Shown: positions 52,226-60,599 of the stretch, one piece after another
Numbering within the stretch: position 1 is the stretch's first letter
Layout of the letters: every line of letters starts with the position of its first letter
Assembly: GCF_004116405.1 (NCBI RefSeq)
Contig: NZ_SDIC01000006.1
Location: 62,001 to 126,000, forward strand
Length of the DNA: 64,000 bases
Source of the DNA: Halegenticoccus tardaugens
GTDB lineage: Archaea; Halobacteriota; Halobacteria; Halobacteriales; Haloferacaceae
Reading direction: 5' to 3'
Position numbers and translations under genes: made by a program
The notes under the pieces: model-generated
The model's database searches: none
What the model saw: the letters and a program-made list of their open reading frames with translations, nothing else
What the model was told of the DNA's origin: nothing

Positions 52226-53263
52226 ATGAGCGATGAACAGCAGGCAGAGTCGGCGGACGAGCGCGGAGACGCCGACGCATCGGACGAAACCGAAGGCGGG
52301 ATCCAACGCGACGACTTCGTCAGGCTCGACTACACCGTCCGGACGGTGGAGGAAGGGACCGTCGTCGACACGACGAGACAGGACGTCGCCGAGGAGGAGG
52401 GCATCGACGACGAGGACTACGACTTCTCCCCTCGCGTCATCGTCGTCGGCGCGGGCCACGTCTTCGAGGCGGTCGACGAGGAGATTCAGGGGAAAGAGCA
52501 GGGCGACTCGGGCACCGTCGAGATCCCGGCGGCCGAAGCGTTCGGCGAGTTCGACCCCGACGACGTCCGGACGATAAGCGCCGAGAAGATCTCGGAGGAC
52601 GACCGCTACCCCGGCGCGCGCGTCACCATCGACGGCCAGCAGGGGCACCTCGAAACGATCATCGGCGGCCGCGCCCGCGTCGACTTCAACCACCCGCTCG
52701 CCGGCGAGGACCTCGAATACGACTACGAGATCGTCGGCGTCGTCGACGACCGCGAGGAGAAGGCGCAGGGGCTGCTCGGCATGTACCTCCAGCAGTCGCC
52801 GGAGGTCTGGATCCAGACCGACGAGGTCGAAGAGGAGACCGTCGTCGAACCCGACGAGGACGAGGAGGAAGGAGAGGACGAGGACGCGGAACCCGAGACG
52901 GAGATCGAAACCGTCGAGAAGGAGACGCTGTACATCGAGGCGACGCCGCAGATGACGATGAACCAGCAGTGGCTGTTCTCGAAGCAGCAGATCGCCCAGG
53001 ACGTCATGGATCGCCTCGACCTCGACCGCGTGATCGTCCAGGAGACCATCGAGGGGATGGGCGGTATGATGGGCGGCATGGGCGGCATGATGGGTGCCGG
53101 CGGCGCGGACATCGAGGAGGCGCTCGAAGACGTCGACGTCGACGCCGACGAGATCGTCGAGGAACTCGAAGGAAGCGAGGCCGAGGAGACCGGAGACGTC
53201 GAATCCGACGCTGACGCTGCCGACGGTGACGACGCCGACTCCGCCGACGAGGCGGACGAGTAG
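52226..53263 (+). CDS. FKBP-type peptidyl-prolyl isomerase with acidic and Gly/Met-rich regions
   Basis: 345 residues from the ATG at 52226. After an acidic 25-residue lead comes an FKBP/SlyD-like domain (DFVRLDYTVRTVEEGTVVDTT; FDPDDVRTI; GGRARVDFNHPLAGEDLEY). A very acidic linker then leads to a conserved archaeal domain (TMNQQWLFSKQQIAQDVMDRL). A Gly/Met run follows (GMGGMMGGMGGMMG near 280) before an acidic tail. It should assist protein folding. GATTCTTAAG at 52192-52201 is about 29 bases upstream. Confidence 0.9.
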   Translation: MSDEQQAESADERGDADASDETEGGIQRDDFVRLDYTVRTVEEGTVVDTTRQDVAEEEGIDDEDYDFSPRVIVVGAGHVFEAVDEEIQGKEQGDSGTVEIPAAEAFGEFDPDDVRTISAEKISEDDRYPGARVTIDGQQGHLETIIGGRARVDFNHPLAGEDLEYDYEIVGVVDDREEKAQGLLGMYLQQSPEVWIQTDEVEEETVVEPDEDEEEGEDEDAEPETEIETVEKETLYIEATPQMTMNQQWLFSKQQIAQDVMDRLDLDRVIVQETIEGMGGMMGGMGGMMGAGGADIEEALEDVDVDADEIVEELEGSEAEETGDVESDADAADGDDADSADEADE

Positions 53264-53325
53264 TAACTCCACGCGCGCGTCCCGAAACCGCGGTTTTCTT
53301 TATCGCCTCGCGCACAGTCGCGCCC

Positions 53326-53598
53326 ATGGACGCCGCAGCGGAGCTGGACATCACCGACGACCTGCTCGTCGCGGGCGTCGCGGCCGGCTGCACGATCGCG
53401 CTCACCGCCGCGCTGAAGTACGGTCTCGGCCTCGACGCGAGCCTCGTCGCGCGGCTCGCGCCGCTGTACGTGTACTTCCTCTACGTCTTCTCCCGCAAGG
53501 GCGGGCCGTACGGCCGGTACGACACGCCCGCCGCGTGGTCAGTCCTGCTCGTCGCGGTGACGGCGGGGACGGCGCTGTTCTACGTCGCGACGGGGTAG
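53326..53598 (+). CDS. Small membrane protein
   Basis: 90 residues with three hydrophobic segments (about 14-32, 40-56 and 68-86) and the polar loop SRKGGPYGRYDTP between the second and third. No known domain. It lies 62 bases after the FKBP gene on the same strand, with CTTTATCGCC about 25 bases before its ATG as a possible TATA box, so it is probably separate. Confidence 0.6.
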   Translation: MDAAAELDITDDLLVAGVAAGCTIALTAALKYGLGLDASLVARLAPLYVYFLYVFSRKGGPYGRYDTPAAWSVLLVAVTAGTALFYVATG

Positions 53599-53635
53599 GC
53601 GTCCGAACCGCGCAGGCCGATATCGTGGAACCGCG

Positions 53636-54262
53636 CTACGCGATGTCCCGGCTGGTGTCGATGGTGACCCGCTCCGCGAGGGTGAGCTTGATCGTCTCGT
53701 CGAGCGCGGCGCCGCCGCGGAACTTCGGCACGGCGAGGCGGTTTTCGATCTCCGACCCCTTGACCCGCGTCCGCAGGTCGAACACGACGTCCGCCACGTG
53801 CGCCGTGACGTCGCGATTTTCGGGCACGGCACCGCCGCTGAGCGCGTGGAGCACCGCCACGCCGCCCGTGTTGACCATGTGGGTCTGGAGCGCGTTCAGG
53901 AAGTTCCGGTAGCGGGCGGGCTCCTCCCGTTCGAGCACGTCCACCGCGTCGACGATGAGGTTCGAGTCGTCGGGGAGCGCCCCGACTAGCCGGTTCGCGT
54001 GGTCGAGCGGCGCGTCGCTGCCCACGTCGCGGATCGTCGGCTTGCCGACGCGGGCGCTCGATCGGTCGAACGCGTCCTGGACGGCCTCCGCGGAGCGGAT
54101 CGTCGTGAGGTAGAGCGTCCCCCGCGCCGCGGTGAGTTCGTGCAGGAACAGCTCCGACTGGCTCGCGGGGCTCGCCGACAGCAGGACGAGACTGCCGGCC
54201 GGGATGCCGCCGCCGAGCCGGCGATCGAGCACCGTGATTCCCGTGGGGAGCCGGCCGGCCAT
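53636..54262 (-). CDS. RadA/KaiC-like protein without a Walker A lysine
   Basis: 208 residues. The start TGITVLDRRLGGGIPAGSLVLLS is that of RecA/RadA/KaiC-type ATPases, and the Walker B region (NLIVDAVDVL) follows. The P-loop position, however, reads SASPASQSELF with no GK(T/S), so nucleotide binding is doubtful. The end (ERVTIDTSRDIA) is typical of haloarchaeal RAD55-like proteins. It is 24 bases downstream of a MinD-like ATPase on the same strand, so the pair probably acts together. Role unknown. Confidence 0.78.
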   Translation of the reverse strand: MAGRLPTGITVLDRRLGGGIPAGSLVLLSASPASQSELFLHELTAARGTLYLTTIRSAEAVQDAFDRSSARVGKPTIRDVGSDAPLDHANRLVGALPDDSNLIVDAVDVLEREEPARYRNFLNALQTHMVNTGGVAVLHALSGGAVPENRDVTAHVADVVFDLRTRVKGSEIENRLAVPKFRGGAALDETIKLTLAERVTIDTSRDIA

Positions 54263-54286
54263 ACCCCGAACGATGTATCGCGATCG

Positions 54287-54910
54287 TTATATGTCTTCCT
54301 CCACGTCGAGCGTCGACGCGAGTCGAGCGTACGCCCTCCGGAGGGCGGGGGCGGAGAGCACGGGCGGGTCGACCTCCGGTACTGCCGCCAGAATCGGACA
54401 CCCCAGGAGGTCCGCGACGCGATCCGGCGCGAGTCGCGTCCGCGTCAACACCGCGCCCCGGACGGGCGTTCCGAGCGCCCGCGCCATGGCGGCGGTCTTC
54501 GCCGCGTCGCGCAACCCGGGCGCGCAGAGCGTCGACACGAGCAGGACGCCGTCGGCGACCCGCAGCGGCGCGGCCGCGTCGACGCTCGCGCCGGCTGGGC
54601 AGTCGACGAGCACCGTCGCCTCCGCGGACGCGAGGCGCGTCAGCCCCCGCCGGACGTCGGCGTCGCTCCCGACCGGCGGGGCGGGCAGCACCGACACGCC
54701 GTCACCGTCGGAGCACGGCTGCGCGGTGGCGACCGGATCGCTGCCGACGTCGGCGAGCGTCGGTTCGCGCTCGACCCCCGAAAGCGAGTGGAGGTTCGGC
54801 ATGTCCCGGTCGGCGTCGACCGCGAGCGTCGATCCGGGGAGCGCGGCCGCGAGGCCGAGGGTGGTCGTCGTCTTTCCGCAGCCGCCCTTGCCGCCGCCGA
54901 TCGCGAGCAT
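54287..54910 (-). CDS. MinD/ParA-like ATPase, short form
   Basis: 207 residues. The deviant Walker A motif GGGKGGCGKTTTT is at the N-terminus, the switch region has DADRDMPNL, and Walker B is TVLVDCPAG. It ends soon after the fold (LASTLDVEEDI) without the amphipathic membrane helix of true MinD. Such ATPases position proteins or DNA by ATP-driven dimerisation. It is first of a probable two-gene unit with the P-loop-less RadA-like protein. Confidence 0.85.
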   Translation of the reverse strand: MLAIGGGKGGCGKTTTTLGLAAALPGSTLAVDADRDMPNLHSLSGVEREPTLADVGSDPVATAQPCSDGDGVSVLPAPPVGSDADVRRGLTRLASAEATVLVDCPAGASVDAAAPLRVADGVLLVSTLCAPGLRDAAKTAAMARALGTPVRGAVLTRTRLAPDRVADLLGCPILAAVPEVDPPVLSAPALRRAYARLASTLDVEEDI

Positions 54911-55012
54911 ACCGTCGGTGGTTCCGGCTTCGGATTTGAACCTGCGCAGGGCGAGCCCGCTCGGCTCGCTTCTCGGGGCGGACGGTCGTTAGCCCTTCGG
55001 ACGGACCAGTCG

Positions 55013-55747
55013 TCACCCTTTCGGGCGGACCAGCCGCTCGAAGAACGGATCGGAGACGAGGAGCAACAGCCAGGTGTACATCGCCAGCCGCGCGCTGTAA
55101 AACGACACGCCGACGGAGAGGAGGAACACGCCCGTGGGAACGAGCGACTTGAGGACGCCGTAGCGCACCTGTTCGCGGTCGAGTCGGCGACTCGTCAGCC
55201 CCTCGTGGCTGGCCGCGTACCACCACAGGGCGGCGAAGACGATCCCGACGGCGGCCAGCGTGGCGGCGTAGAGTCCGACCGAGAACCGTCCGGTGTAGTC
55301 GCCGAGGAGCGCCGTCGTGAAGGGGATGAAGGCGATAAACAGCAGGTAGACGACGTTCAGCCAGAGCAGCTTCCAGTCGTAGCGGTCGATTCGCTGGAAG
55401 ACCCGGTGGTGGATGATCCAGTAGTTCCCGATGATGAGAAAACTGACGACGTAGCTGACGACGTCGGGCCACTCGCCGAGGACGAACCCCACCGCCGTCG
55501 TCCCCGGCGGGAGGCGGTCCGGAACCTCGATGTTCAACACCAACAGCGTGATCGCGATGGCGAAGACGCCGTCGCTGAAGCCGACCAGCCGGTCGACCCC
55601 CCTCCTGTGTTCGGCGTCGGTCAGCGACTCGTCGTCGAACGCGTCGAACCCGTCGCCCGAGTCCGTCGACGATTCGGACCGTGACGAATCGGACGGCAGA
55701 GGGTCGTCCCGCGACGATTCGGACCGCGCCGGGTCGGACGCCGTCAT
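55013..55747 (-). CDS. TMEM175-like potassium channel (DUF1211)
   Basis: 244 residues. The filter-helix signature FSDGVFAIAITLLVL is near residue 58, followed by further membrane segments, about six in all. This half-size form should assemble as a tetramer and pass K+. The first 45 residues are hydrophilic with repeats of SRSESS and aspartate, perhaps a regulatory tail. The ATG overlaps the stop of the EamA transporter gene (ATGA). Confidence 0.85.
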   Translation of the reverse strand: MTASDPARSESSRDDPLPSDSSRSESSTDSGDGFDAFDDESLTDAEHRRGVDRLVGFSDGVFAIAITLLVLNIEVPDRLPPGTTAVGFVLGEWPDVVSYVVSFLIIGNYWIIHHRVFQRIDRYDWKLLWLNVVYLLFIAFIPFTTALLGDYTGRFSVGLYAATLAAVGIVFAALWWYAASHEGLTSRRLDREQVRYGVLKSLVPTGVFLLSVGVSFYSARLAMYTWLLLLVSDPFFERLVRPKG

Positions 55748-56694
55748 CGCCGCCCGATCGCGCCCGAACGGGCTCGGATGCGTTTTCCGGCACCCTTGGC
55801 CGCGTCGGCGTTCAACAGGACGAACCCGAGGAAGACGAGGAGGAAGCCGACGGCCGCCTCGGGCGGGAGTCGCTCGCCGAGGAGCGCCCAGCCGCCGAGG
55901 ACGGCGAAGATCGGGATCACGTACTGGACGAGGCTGGCGCGAGCGGGGCCGACGTCGTCGATCAGCTCGAAGTACAGCGCGTAGGCGATGGCGGTCGAGA
56001 AGACGCCGATGTAGACCATCGCGACGAGCGCCGTCTCCGTGAGGCGGACGGCCGCGAACGACTCGCCCGCGAGGAGGCTCGCGGCGTGCATCGCGGGGGC
56101 CGCGAGCGCCATCGACCAGGCGGTCTGCGCCGTGGCCGGTATCGACGACCCGGCTCGCCGGACGAGCACGCTCCCCGTGGCGATGCTCGTCGCGGCGAGC
56201 AACACGAGTTCCTCCCCTTCGAGATCGCCGCCGAGGAGGTCGCTCGGATTCGGTTGGACGACGATCGTCACGCCGATCAGCCCGACGACGAGCCCCGCGA
56301 CGCCGGCGCGGGAGAGGCGCTCCGCCGGGAGGAGAAACGCCGCGAGGGCGGTCGCCAAAACCGGATCGAGCCCGTAGATGATCGCCGCGACCCCGCTCGT
56401 CGTGTACTGCTGGCCGAGGAACAGGAACGCGTTACTCGCGAAGACGACGAGCGCGCCGCCGGCGAGGATCGCGCGCGCGTCCCTCCCGGTGGTCGGCCGC
56501 CAGCCGTCGGTTCGGAGCACCACGTACGCCAAAAGCAGCGCGGCCGCGATGTCGATCCGGAACGCGGCGAAAAGAAGCGGCGGGAAGAACGCGAGGCCGG
56601 CTTTGATCGCGACGTAGCCGAACCCGAGCAACGTCGAGACGAGGAGAAACGCGACCGCGCTCCCGTTTCTTGTCAACGATATCTTATGTAGCAT
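55744..56694 (-). CDS. EamA/DMT family transporter
   Basis: 316 residues from the ATG at 56694, with ten predicted membrane helices in two EamA repeats (LLVSTLLGFGYVAIKAGLAF start; the second repeat from about 155). The longer frame upstream reads through the intergenic gap and is not used. It is probably a drug or metabolite exporter. It precedes and overlaps the TMEM175-like gene. Confidence 0.88.
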   Translation of the reverse strand: MLHKISLTRNGSAVAFLLVSTLLGFGYVAIKAGLAFFPPLLFAAFRIDIAAALLLAYVVLRTDGWRPTTGRDARAILAGGALVVFASNAFLFLGQQYTTSGVAAIIYGLDPVLATALAAFLLPAERLSRAGVAGLVVGLIGVTIVVQPNPSDLLGGDLEGEELVLLAATSIATGSVLVRRAGSSIPATAQTAWSMALAAPAMHAASLLAGESFAAVRLTETALVAMVYIGVFSTAIAYALYFELIDDVGPARASLVQYVIPIFAVLGGWALLGERLPPEAAVGFLLVFLGFVLLNADAAKGAGKRIRARSGAIGRR

Positions 56695-56958
56695 GACGGG
56701 ATACAGGACTCCCGGCCAGCTAACGCTTCCGTCCGTCAATCGACCCGACATTTGCCGGCTCTGACTTTCGTTCGCCGCTCGGTCGAAGGCGATCGGCTCC
56801 CTTCCGTTCGCACCGACCCGTGCCGACCGAATCGAGTCGACGAGCGCCCGCCGGTCACCCGGCCGCTTCCGCGGCGCCGAACTTCCATCCACAGACAAGT
56901 ATGGTAACGTAGAATTCAGGTATTTTTAGTAGTAATTCATGATAGTACGACAAAAATT

Positions 56959-56966
56959 ACTATATG
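56959..56966 (+). promoter_or_regulatory. TATA box for six-hairpin glycosidase
   Basis: ACTATATG lies 28-35 bases before the ATG at 56994, inside the most AT-rich stretch of the window (56897-56994). The rest of the gap (56695-56896) shows nothing I can identify. Confidence 0.5.
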
Positions 56967-56993
56967 TTGTGTAAAAAATTGTCCCGGGTAGAT

Positions 56994-59624
56994 ATGACAG
57001 ACGATCGTTTGACCGGTCGGCGGCTCTCTCGACGGCGATTCGTACGTGGAACGGCGGCGGCGGGTGCCCTGCTCGCCTACCCGTCTCTCGGGGGGCGGGC
57101 GGTCGGCGACGACGCCGCGACGTCGATCGACGTCGACTCGCCCGCGCTTTCGGTGACGGACAGGCTCGAAGACCGTCGGTACGTCGTCCCCGGGAGTCGG
57201 GCGTACGCGGTCGGCACGCAGGACGGTCGGTTTCCGGCGATGGGCTTTCACACCCGCGGGGAGATGGGCGGGATCTGGAGCCCGCCGATCAAGCTCCTCG
57301 ACGGGATCTGGTTCGGTATCGACGGCGAGTGGTTCGACGCGGCGGAGCGCTTTACGAGCGGCTACGGCCACGTGGAGATGGACCTGCCGGACCGCGGTTC
57401 CTTGGAGATCACCCGGACGGAGTTCGCGCCCGACGGGACCCGCGCGGTCCTCTTCGGGCTGTCGTTCGCCGCCCGCGGCGACGACGAGCGGTTCACGCTG
57501 ACGGTGGACGCCCACTCCGAACTCATGAACTCCTACCCGTGGGGCGAGACGGATCCCTCCCAGGAGGAGTACGACCTGGCCGACAGCGCCGAGTTCAACG
57601 GCGAACGGCTCGTGTTCCGCGACCGCGGCACGCCGCCCGTCGAGAACGCGCTGGAGCACGACTGGGCCGCCGTCGTCGGATCGACGCTGTCGCCGACCGA
57701 CGGCGAGACCGGCGACGACTACCGCGGCCCGCAGGACCCGCCGGAGGTGTGCCCGGCCACGGGCGACGCGCCCGACCGCTGCGACGACACCGAGTTCGGA
57801 AACGGCGCGGGCGGCCGACTCAGCTACGACGTGTCGGTCGCGGCCGGCGAGACCGAGACGGTGTGGATCGCCGTGGCCGGGGCCGACTTCGACGGCCCCG
57901 ATCCGGACGACGCGGTCGACGCCGCGATCTCCGAACTCGACGCCGCGCTCGCGGACCCGGCGGGCGAACTGGCGGCGAAAGTCGAGGACAGGCTCGACCT
58001 GCGCGAGCGCACGCGGCTCGACCTCCCGGACAACCCGGAACTGGAAGCGAGCATCGACTGGAGCAAGCAGAACCTCGCGGACTGCGTCCTCGAGATGGAG
58101 GATCTCGACATCCGCGAGACGAACGCGGGTGAGAACTACCCCGAACCCGAGGGCACGATCGACCGCGCGCGCTTCGTGGCCGCCGGCTACCCCGACTACC
58201 CGTGGCTGTTCGCCACCGACGGCGAGTACACGGCGTTCGCCAGCGTCGCGGTCGGCCAGTTCGGGCCGATCAAGGATCACCTGCGCGCGCTGAAGGAGGC
58301 GAGCGAGATCGACAACGACGGGAGCGGCAAGGTCGTCCACGAGGTCGTCTACGACGGCTCCGTGTACTTCGGTTCGAACGACGACGACGGGAACACGGAC
58401 GAGACGGCGAAGTTCCCGAGCGCGGTCGCGCTCGTCTGGCGCTGGACGGGCGACGACGACTTCCTCGACGAGATGTACGACTTCGCGCGGCGGAACCTGG
58501 AGTACATCTTCGAGGAGCTGGACGAGGACGACGACGGCTGGCCGGAGGGGCTGGGCAACGTCGAGCGCGAGGGCATGGGCGAGGAGAAACTCGACAACAC
58601 CGTCTACACGATCCGCGGCCTGTACGATCTCGCCGACATGGCGCGGGCGGTGGGCGACACGGCGACCGAAAAGCGGTCTCTCGCCCGCGCGAGGCGGCTC
58701 GAAAACCGGTTCGAGGGGACGTGGTGGTTCGGACGCGACGGCGCGACGCAGTACGCCGACTCGCTCGAAGACGGTGAGCCGGTGTTCCAGCGCCACTGGA
58801 TCGGCGTCACGCCGATGGAGATCGAACTCGCCGACGAGGACGGCGAGGCGCGGCCCGGCCTCGCGTCGAACGAGCACGGTACCGCCGCGCTCGAAGAGCG
58901 CGAGGGCGACTGTTACACGGACGAGTACGGCATGTACCACACCGGGACCGGCCCGACCGAAGCCGAGGGCGGCAACCCCGGCTCGAGCTGCGACGACCAC
59001 GTCTCGGAAGTCCCGTCCGAACGCCAGATCTTCACGCTCAACACGGCCGTCATGGCGGTCGGCGAGGGCAACTACGGGCGGCTCGGCGAGGAGCAACAGG
59101 AACGTTACCTGAACGCCAACGCCGCGCTGCAGCTCCGACCGGACGAACAGCCGGGCGCGATGCCGGAGATCGCGCCGTCGCCCGACTACGGCCGCTCGAT
59201 CGACCTGCCACTCAATGAGCGGGCGATGGTCCTCCAGGCGTGGGGCGCGTACGGCACGGTCTGGCCCGTCGTCCACCAACAACTCGGCGTCCGACCCGAC
59301 CTCGGACGCGGGCGGCTCTCAGTCGTCCCGCAGGTGCCGCCGCAGTCGTCGGAGCTCTCGGGGGAGAACGTCCGCCTCGGCGACGGTTGCGCGGCGGTGT
59401 CCGTCCGCGCCGACGGCTCGACCTACGAGACGGCCGTCGACCCCGACGTCGACCTCGACGAACTCGTCGTCGGTCACGCGGTCCCGCGCAACGCCGAAGT
59501 GTCGTCCGTCACCCTCGACGGCGAGGAGGTCTGCTACGAGACGCGCGAGACGAACAGGGGACTCGAGATCCTCGTCGAGGCCGATCCGAGCGGCGAGCGG
59601 ACGCTGGTCGTCGAGACGCGGTAA
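56994..59624 (+). CDS. Tat-exported six-hairpin glycoside hydrolase (predicted)
   Basis: 876 residues from the ATG at 56994. A twin-arginine signal (SRRRFVRG followed by a hydrophobic run) predicts export of the folded protein. Residues about 50-330 are beta-rich. Residues about 350-760 form an (alpha/alpha)6 barrel resembling glucoamylase and debranching enzymes, with YPWLFATDGEYTA, WRWTGDDDFLDEMY and NTVYTIRGLYDLADMARAVGD. A beta domain closes the chain. It likely acts on an extracellular polysaccharide. I cannot name the GH family or catalytic acids with certainty. Confidence 0.75.
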   Translation: MTDDRLTGRRLSRRRFVRGTAAAGALLAYPSLGGRAVGDDAATSIDVDSPALSVTDRLEDRRYVVPGSRAYAVGTQDGRFPAMGFHTRGEMGGIWSPPIKLLDGIWFGIDGEWFDAAERFTSGYGHVEMDLPDRGSLEITRTEFAPDGTRAVLFGLSFAARGDDERFTLTVDAHSELMNSYPWGETDPSQEEYDLADSAEFNGERLVFRDRGTPPVENALEHDWAAVVGSTLSPTDGETGDDYRGPQDPPEVCPATGDAPDRCDDTEFGNGAGGRLSYDVSVAAGETETVWIAVAGADFDGPDPDDAVDAAISELDAALADPAGELAAKVEDRLDLRERTRLDLPDNPELEASIDWSKQNLADCVLEMEDLDIRETNAGENYPEPEGTIDRARFVAAGYPDYPWLFATDGEYTAFASVAVGQFGPIKDHLRALKEASEIDNDGSGKVVHEVVYDGSVYFGSNDDDGNTDETAKFPSAVALVWRWTGDDDFLDEMYDFARRNLEYIFEELDEDDDGWPEGLGNVEREGMGEEKLDNTVYTIRGLYDLADMARAVGDTATEKRSLARARRLENRFEGTWWFGRDGATQYADSLEDGEPVFQRHWIGVTPMEIELADEDGEARPGLASNEHGTAALEEREGDCYTDEYGMYHTGTGPTEAEGGNPGSSCDDHVSEVPSERQIFTLNTAVMAVGEGNYGRLGEEQQERYLNANAALQLRPDEQPGAMPEIAPSPDYGRSIDLPLNERAMVLQAWGAYGTVWPVVHQQLGVRPDLGRGRLSVVPQVPPQSSELSGENVRLGDGCAAVSVRADGSTYETAVDPDVDLDELVVGHAVPRNAEVSSVTLDGEEVCYETRETNRGLEILVEADPSGERTLVVETR

Positions 59625-59708
59625 GCGCCCCCGATCCGCACGTTCGCCTCCGCGGCCGTCGACGCCGCCGACGGTGCCGTTTTTGTCGCCGCGGTCTTAT
59701 CGTCCCGC

Positions 59709-60458
59709 ATGCGAGAGTTCGTCTTCGCGCTCGACTACGAACCCGACTCCAATCCCGTCGCCGACGTGCTCGCCGCCCACCCGGAGACGACCGTCAGGTC
59801 CCTCTCCTGTCACGTCACCCCGGAGAGCCTGTGGCGCGTCGACCACGCGACGGGACCGCCGGACGCGCTGGCGGCGCTCGAAGACGCGTTTCTGACAGCG
59901 GACTACTGCTCCGACTGCCTCGTCACCGAAGACTGCGGCGCGGACTGCGACTCGCAGGTTCTCGACCGGGCGGACGGCACGCTCGTCCTCTACACGTACT
60001 GGGCGCGGACGCCCGTCTGCACCTCCGTCCCCCACCTCGCGCTCGAACACCTCGGGGAGGGACTCCTCTTCGAGACGCGCCGCGAGGGCCGGCGCTACCG
60101 CTGGCGGATCGTCCTCTCGGACGCGGCGAACGTCCCCGGCTTCTTCGCCGCGCTCGGCGACGAGGTCGGCGAGTGCGCCGGCATGGAGATGATCCGCCTG
60201 ACCGATCTCTCCCCGCGCCGCGCCCGGGCGGACGCGGACGAGGAACTCCTGCCGCGCGAACAGCGAGACGCCCTCCGCGCCGCCGTCGAGCACGGCTACT
60301 ACGAGACGCCCCGCGACGTGGACCTCTCCGAACTCGCGGCCGATCTCGGCGTCCCACGGTCGACGCTCTCGTACCGGCTCCGCCGCGCCGAAGCGCAACT
60401 CGCGACGCAGTTCGTCGCGGGCGACGACCGGCTCGACTCGCTCTCGCCGACGGTTTGA
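59709..60458 (+). CDS. HTH_10 regulator with cysteine-rich sensor
   Basis: 249 residues. The N-terminal half has a cysteine cluster C-x2-C-x5-C-x3-C at residues 67, 70, 76 and 80 that could bind a metal. The C-terminal HTH_10 is clear (LLPREQRDALRAAVEHGYYETP; VDLSELAADLGVPRSTLSYRLRRAE). It lies 141 bases before the metal-exporting P-type ATPase on the same strand. Related HTH_10 proteins regulate metal pumps in Halobacterium. A metal-responsive activator of that gene is the likely role. Confidence 0.82.
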   Translation: MREFVFALDYEPDSNPVADVLAAHPETTVRSLSCHVTPESLWRVDHATGPPDALAALEDAFLTADYCSDCLVTEDCGADCDSQVLDRADGTLVLYTYWARTPVCTSVPHLALEHLGEGLLFETRREGRRYRWRIVLSDAANVPGFFAALGDEVGECAGMEMIRLTDLSPRRARADADEELLPREQRDALRAAVEHGYYETPRDVDLSELAADLGVPRSTLSYRLRRAEAQLATQFVAGDDRLDSLSPTV

Positions 60459-60599
60459 ACGGCCGTCCGAGCCGCCCGAGCGCGCGTCGCCGCTCGGATC
60501 GAAGCCCCGCGAGCCGACCGCGACCATTCGTCGCTCGCCAACCACGACTTGGCGCACGACAAATAACTCCTATCGGCCATCCGGACGTAGCGACGGTCG

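Noticed and set aside
56937..59282. 781-residue minus-strand open frame
   Set aside because: Antisense to the glycosidase; Arg/Val-rich composition typical of shadow frames in GC-rich DNA, with no domain.
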